A stretch of DNA of 10,055 nucleotides from an uncultured Prevotella sp. (GTDB lineage Bacteria > Bacteroidota > Bacteroidia > Bacteroidales > Bacteroidaceae): contig CAJMAO010000058.1 in NCBI GenBank assembly GCA_905211345.1, positions 1 through 10,055 on the forward strand, read 5' to 3'. A program made the translations under genes and the position numbers. The stretch's first letter is position 1, and every line of letters begins with the position of its first letter. The notes below the pieces were generated by a model. It was not told the origin of the DNA. It did not search any database and saw only the letters and a list, made by a program, of their open reading frames with translations. Shown here piece by piece: positions 6,400 through 10,055 of this stretch.

Positions 6400-8874
6400 T
6401 CAGTCTTGGAAATACACTCTCTTTACACGGTTACTGATGCTCGTAAGCACCTCATAAGGTATCGTGCCCATCACGTCTGACAACACCGTTACGGGCAGGT
6501 TGTCGCCGAAAATCTCAACCGTGTCGCCCTCCTTACAGTCGATGTCGGTCACGTCTATCATCGCCACGTCCATGCAGATGTTGCCCACGTATGGGGCATT
6601 CTTGCCGTTTACGAGGCAATAACAGCGTCCGCAACCCAACAGGCGGTTCAGCCCGTCAGCGTAACCGATGGGTATTGCGCCTATAAGACTGTCGCGGGTG
6701 AGTATTCCCTTACGGCTGTAGCCCACGGTCTCGGTCTTCGGCACGGGATGGATTTGCAGTATTGTAGTTTTCAAAGTGCATACGTTGTTTATTACGGAGT
6801 TGTCGCGGCTGTCGATGCCGTACAGCCCGAGGCCGAGGCGGCACATGTCAAGCTGGCGTTCGGGGAAATGCTCTATGCCGGCCGAATTGTCCATGTGGCG
6901 CAGTATCTTATGACTGAACGCTGCCTGAAGTTTGTCGCTACCTTCCTTGAACAAGGCGAACTGACGGGCGGAGAAGTTGTCGAAATCGTCGCTGTCAGAA
7001 CCTACGAAATGCGAGAACACCGACCGTGGAATGACCGCATTCTGGTGTTTCAGACGGCTTACCAGTTCATCAATGTCAGTCTCTGGATTGAAACCTAGGC
7101 GGTGCATACCCGTATCGAGCTTTATATGGACTGGATAACCAGTAATGCCTTCACGCTGCGCGGCCTTCACAAGAGCGTCAAGCAGACGGAAACTGTAAAC
7201 TTCCGGCTCAAGATCATAGTCGAACATTGTCTTGAAAGCCGTCATCTCGGGGTTCATAATCATGATGTTCGACGTTATGCCGTTCCTCCTCAGCGTTACG
7301 CCTTCGTCCGCAACGGCCACGGCTAGATAATCAACGCGGTGGTCTTGCAACGTCTTAGCCACCTCTACCGCGCCCGCTCCGTATGCGTCGGCCTTTACCA
7401 TGCAGACTAGTTTTGTCGTCGGCTTCATGTACGAACGGAAGTGGTTGAGGTTCTTCACCACGGCTCCAAGGTTCACTTCGAGTATCGTTTCATGCACTTT
7501 TTGCTCCATAAGCTCGGTCAGGCGGTCAAAATTGAACCTCCGCGCGCCCTTCAGCAACACCACTTCGTCATGCAAAGAAGCGAACACTTGGCTTGCAATG
7601 AACTCGTGACAGTCGGCGAAGAAATGCTTTTCGGGTATGTCTATAACGTCCGCATTGGCGCTAATCTCAGGGCCGATGCCGATGAACTTCTGCACGCCCC
7701 GCGTCCTCGCGAGGTCTGACACCTCTTTATATAATGCCTCACCAGCCTTCCCGCTCTGATAGATGTCACTCAAGATAAGCGTGCGCTTGCGCCCGGCGTG
7801 CTCCGGGCGGCGGCTCATGAAGTCGAGGGCGATGTCGAGCGAGTTTATGTCCGAGTTGTAAGAGTCGTTGATAAGCGTACATCCATGCTGCCCTTCCTTC
7901 ACCTCCAAGCGCATGGCCACAGGCTCGATGCAGGGCATACGCCCGGCTATCTGCTCCGCAGTAAGCCCCAAATGAAGGGCAACGGCGGCGCAAACCACCG
8001 AATTGGCAACCGACGCGTCGTCGATGAAAGGCAACGTATAACAACCTTCCTTACCGTCGAACACATAATCAACAACCGTAGATATGCCGTCCTTCGACAC
8101 CGACTTGACATACATCTTGGCGGCCGTATCACTCATAGACCACGCTATCTGTTCGCCCTTATACTCATATTTCGCAACGCAACGCCTTACCGTTTCGTCA
8201 TCCCACGGATAGACAATGGCCTTCGTGTCATGAAAGAGTTTCAGCTTCTCGAGGCATTTTTCCTCAATCGACGAGAAGTTTTCCTGATGCGCCGCGCCAA
8301 GATTCGTCAGCACTCCTACAGTCGGCTGTATTATATCCCGCAACGCCTGCATCTCGCCTTTCTGGCTTATGCCGGCCTCAAACACGCCCACTTGGCTATG
8401 TTCATCGAGCAGCCATACCGACAGGGGCACCCCTATCTGGGAGTTATAGCTGCGCGGACTGCGCGTAACGACCATCGACGGAGACAACAACTGGTAGAGC
8501 CATTCCTTTACAACGGTCTTGCCGTTGCTGCCGGTTATGCCTACAATGGGTATCCCGAATTCGTCGCGATGGCGCTCGGCAAGGCGTTGCAGTGCCTCGA
8601 CCGTATGCGGAACTTTCAGGAAGTTAGCGTCCGCGTATGTCGCCTCACGGTCTTGCGGCAACACCTCCACCACGAAATTCCTCACGCCGCGGCGGTAAAG
8701 ATCGGCCATATACTTATGCCCGTCATTGCGTTCCGACCGTATGGCGAAAAACAAAGTCTCCTCAGGGAAACACACGCTGCGGCTGTCTGTCAGTATCCAA
8801 CGTATGTTGCCGTCAGCCGAACCATAGCGGCGTGCGCCTATCAAAGTCGTTATTTTCTCAATTGAATAGAGCAT
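6400..8874 (-). CDS. murF-alr: bifunctional UDP-MurNAc-tripeptide D-Ala-D-Ala ligase / alanine racemase
   Basis: This 824-residue cytoplasmic enzyme joins two steps of peptidoglycan precursor synthesis. The N-terminal half (about 1-455) is MurF, which uses ATP to add D-alanyl-D-alanine to UDP-MurNAc-tripeptide. It shows the ATP-binding loop GITGSNGKT (112-120), EAGIS (166-170), TNLGAAHQENF (190-200) and NDSYNSD (336-342). The C-terminal half (about 460-824) is alanine racemase, which makes D-alanine from L-alanine with pyridoxal phosphate. It shows the cofactor lysine in VKADAYGAG (Lys494), IKLDTGMHRLG with the lysine that is carboxylated in the family (Lys585) and Arg592, the second catalytic base in VGYSRKG (Tyr719), IGYADG (736-741) and ICMD (766-769). 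Both halves look intact. This fusion is known in Bacteroidota. The GSCFA gene lies upstream on the same strand with no clear promoter in the 165-bp gap, so the two are probably co-transcribed. The ATG at 8874 fits the family N-terminus. No Shine-Dalgarno sequence is seen. Confidence 0.96.
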   Translation of the reverse strand: MLYSIEKITTLIGARRYGSADGNIRWILTDSRSVCFPEETLFFAIRSERNDGHKYMADLYRRGVRNFVVEVLPQDREATYADANFLKVPHTVEALQRLAERHRDEFGIPIVGITGSNGKTVVKEWLYQLLSPSMVVTRSPRSYNSQIGVPLSVWLLDEHSQVGVFEAGISQKGEMQALRDIIQPTVGVLTNLGAAHQENFSSIEEKCLEKLKLFHDTKAIVYPWDDETVRRCVAKYEYKGEQIAWSMSDTAAKMYVKSVSKDGISTVVDYVFDGKEGCYTLPFIDDASVANSVVCAAVALHLGLTAEQIAGRMPCIEPVAMRLEVKEGQHGCTLINDSYNSDINSLDIALDFMSRRPEHAGRKRTLILSDIYQSGKAGEALYKEVSDLARTRGVQKFIGIGPEISANADVIDIPEKHFFADCHEFIASQVFASLHDEVVLLKGARRFNFDRLTELMEQKVHETILEVNLGAVVKNLNHFRSYMKPTTKLVCMVKADAYGAGAVEVAKTLQDHRVDYLAVAVADEGVTLRRNGITSNIMIMNPEMTAFKTMFDYDLEPEVYSFRLLDALVKAAQREGITGYPVHIKLDTGMHRLGFNPETDIDELVSRLKHQNAVIPRSVFSHFVGSDSDDFDNFSARQFALFKEGSDKLQAAFSHKILRHMDNSAGIEHFPERQLDMCRLGLGLYGIDSRDNSVINNVCTLKTTILQIHPVPKTETVGYSRKGILTRDSLIGAIPIGYADGLNRLLGCGRCYCLVNGKNAPYVGNICMDVAMIDVTDIDCKEGDTVEIFGDNLPVTVLSDVMGTIPYEVLTSISNRVKRVYFQD

Positions 8875-8887
8875 AATAAAAATATTT

Positions 8888-9036
8888 CACCCACCCCAAC
8901 CCTCCCGAAGGGAGGGAGTCTGAAATGCTTTTGTCATCGGAATGGGATGTGTTTCCTTATATTTTATTTGTTTTGATGTTGTTGATTGCAATACATTCTA
9001 AAGCCCCTCACTTCGGGAGGGGTTCGGGGTGGGTTG
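8888..9036. mobile_element. MITE-like inverted-repeat element in the GSCFA–murF-alr gap
   Basis: The left arm starts CACCCACCCC at 8888 and continues to about 8918. The right arm, read in reverse complement from 9036, starts CAACCCACCCC and ends near 9004. ACCCACCCC is identical in both arms, and the following 20 or so bases differ by a few substitutions or indels. Each arm contains its own hairpin: CCCTCCC/GGGAGGG at 8900-8916 with a GAA loop, and CCCCTC/GAGGGG at 9004-9022. The roughly 85-bp interior is A/T-rich and has no open reading frame. The right end lies 3 bp past the GSCFA stop codon. No clear target-site duplication is seen. Similar C-rich CCCACCCC..CTCCC repeats recur in many Bacteroidota genomes. 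A mobile origin is inference; two adjacent REP-like repeats is the alternative. Confidence 0.55.
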
Positions 9037-9039
9037 CTA

Positions 9040-9843
9040 TTAGAATACAAAGTTCGGGTATTTTTTTGAGAGTTCGCCTATTTTTAACATAGTTTTATTC
9101 ATAAAATCCTTGTACTCCTGCGAGTCCGGATTGAACGGCTTATGCCCCAGGGCCTCTTTCAACGGCCGCCATTCGTCGACAAACCGCTTGGCCTCAGGCG
9201 AGAAATATGCGTCAGAGAACACCTCCCATATATACTCTACGGCCTGCTCTGACGGGTGGAGCATGTCCTTGGCGTAGAAGCGATAGTCGCGAAGCTCGTC
9301 GTTGACTATCTCATACGCCGGGAAATAACTTACCATGCCGGGTCGCTCCTTCACCAGTTTGTCGGCGGCAAGCAGCAGCACCGCCTTCGACAACTGGCTG
9401 CCATGAAAACCGTATTTGGCGTAGCGTATAGGGCTTACGGTCACTATCACACGCACGTCGGCGCGCCGTTCTTTCAATATGTCGACGGCTTCGCCTAAAT
9501 AACCGGCACACTCGTCAACCGTCAGCTCACGCTCCGTAAAGAGCCGTTGGGGGCGCTTGGCGCAGTTGTCAACAATCTCGCCAGTCTCATTGAGTATGTA
9601 CACATGGTTAGTGCCGAGTGTGAACAGGGCCACGCGGGGCGCATCGTCACACCGTTTAACCGTGTGCAGGACGCTCGCCGGATTGTACATCACACCGTAA
9701 GGATTGACCGTAGCGCGGAACTTCTCGTCCTTAAACCTCCGCCCTATGTTGTCGGCGAAGCACGAGCCAACGAACAGCATCTCCTCGCAAGGCCCTATCT
9801 CAAAGTCGGGTTTGTCTATTTTAACCTTTGTCCTGAACTGCAT
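9040..9843 (-). CDS. GSCFA-domain protein, SGNH-hydrolase-like
   Basis: This 267-residue protein carries the name-giving motif in FVGSCFADNIG (24-34) near the N-terminus, followed by VNPYGVMYNP (46-55). Farther on are VTVSPIRY (134-141) and DMLHPSEQAVEYIWE (193-207). A Ser in an N-terminal GS motif (Ser27) plus a C-terminal DxxH (Asp193, His196) resembles the catalytic arrangement of SGNH/GDSL esterases, so an esterase or acyl-hydrolase role is plausible but not shown. No signal peptide or membrane segment is visible, so it is predicted to be cytoplasmic. It precedes murF-alr on the same strand, and I recall this pairing from other Bacteroidales genomes, which hints at a cell-envelope role; that is inference. 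The product is close to the usual length for the family. The start at 9843 has a -7 box about 35 nt upstream and a purine-rich stretch (GAAACGAAAGA) before the ATG. Confidence 0.88.
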   Translation of the reverse strand: MQFRTKVKIDKPDFEIGPCEEMLFVGSCFADNIGRRFKDEKFRATVNPYGVMYNPASVLHTVKRCDDAPRVALFTLGTNHVYILNETGEIVDNCAKRPQRLFTERELTVDECAGYLGEAVDILKERRADVRVIVTVSPIRYAKYGFHGSQLSKAVLLLAADKLVKERPGMVSYFPAYEIVNDELRDYRFYAKDMLHPSEQAVEYIWEVFSDAYFSPEAKRFVDEWRPLKEALGHKPFNPDSQEYKDFMNKTMLKIGELSKKYPNFVF

Positions 9844-9876
9844 TTATCTTTCGTTTCTAACGCATTTAAAACGCTG

Positions 9877-9884
9877 CAAATATA
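9877..9884 (-). promoter_or_regulatory. -7 box of the GSCFA–murF-alr promoter
   Basis: On the minus strand this reads TATATTTG, an exact match to TAnnTTTG, 33 nt before the GSCFA start codon. The -33 box is poor. It probably drives both the GSCFA gene and murF-alr, since no comparable -7 box is visible in the gap at 8875-9039. Confidence 0.5.
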
Positions 9885-9940
9885 CATCATTTAATCGTAA
9901 ACAGGTAAAACCGGAGCAACTATATACACAACTGTTTTCC

Positions 9941-10021
9941 AATATGCCGTCTTTCGCTTTCCAAAAGACAGCAAATCGCACGATAAAAGGCCGTCTTTTA
10001 CAAGCTAAAAGACGGCCTTGG
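9941..10021 (+). repeat. 22-nt-phased palindromic repeat element, copy D (four units)
   Basis: The units are AATATGCCGTCTTTC (9941-9955), AAAAGACAGCAAATC (9963-9977), AAAAGGCCGTCTTTT (9985-9999) and AAAAGACGGCCTTGG (10007-10021). Starts are exactly 22 nt apart, with linkers GCTTTCC, GCACGAT and ACAAGCT. Units 3 and 4 pair over 13 bp. Unit 2 has decayed compared with the same unit in copy A. The whole 81-nt element aligns without gaps to the minus strand of copy A. It lies upstream of the GSCFA promoter. Nothing else is recognised between 10022 and the window end. Confidence 0.85.
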
Positions 10022-10055
10022 CTCTAGTTAATTATACCGTTGCAAACTTGACATT

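Noticed and set aside
7798..8865. A 355-residue open frame on the plus strand opposite murF-alr
   Set aside because: It overlaps the MurF half almost entirely in antisense, shows no domain motif, and the MurF reading frame accounts for the conservation seen.
10035..10042. TACCGTTG near the right edge as a plus-strand -7 box
   Set aside because: It has one mismatch to TAnnTTTG, no -33 box at normal spacing, and the downstream gene, if any, is outside the window.

Overview
The window looks like a chromosomal stretch from a member of the Bacteroidota, most likely Bacteroidales and Prevotellaceae-like. The reasons are a fused MurF–alanine racemase gene, a GSCFA-family gene beside it, a secreted prolyl oligopeptidase, a TonB-dependent receptor with the long N-terminus common in this phylum, Bacteroidota-style -7 boxes (TAnnTTTG) upstream of most genes, and A/T-rich leaders without Shine-Dalgarno sequences. 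The genus assignment is inference.

Layout. 110-2182 (minus): BtuB-like TonB-dependent outer-membrane receptor. 2477-4594 (plus): periplasmic prolyl oligopeptidase, divergent from the receptor across a 294-bp region that carries both promoters and a repeat element. 4602-4674: two terminators, the second a 16-bp palindrome serving two convergent genes. 4697-6148 (minus): major-facilitator transporter of the ExuT/anion:cation symporter type. 6149-6399: transporter promoter plus a repeat element. 6400-8874 (minus): bifunctional MurF/alanine racemase. 8875-9039: an inverted-repeat, MITE-like element of about 147 bp. 9040-9843 (minus): GSCFA-domain protein with SGNH-hydrolase-like motifs. 9844-10055: its promoter and another repeat element. 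No stretch longer than 300 bp lacks a gene. I see no tRNA, rRNA, CRISPR array, phage or defence gene.

How the genes work together. The clearest functional pair is the GSCFA gene followed by murF-alr: same strand, with no obvious promoter between them, so they are probably co-transcribed. MurF-Alr supplies D-alanine and adds D-Ala-D-Ala to the peptidoglycan precursor. The receptor, peptidase and transporter look like independent transcription units for nutrient uptake and peptide breakdown.

The most unusual structure is non-coding. Four intergenic sites carry the same element: 15-bp quasi-palindromic units of the type AAAAGGCCGTCTTTT, separated by 7-nt linkers, with an exact 22-nt period. Three copies have four units (81 bp). 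The fourth is cut by the left edge of the window. Units vary in a compensated way (GTC/GAC in some stems, ACC/GGT in another), and linker sequences match between copies in the same order. This looks like a dispersed REP-like element of unknown role.
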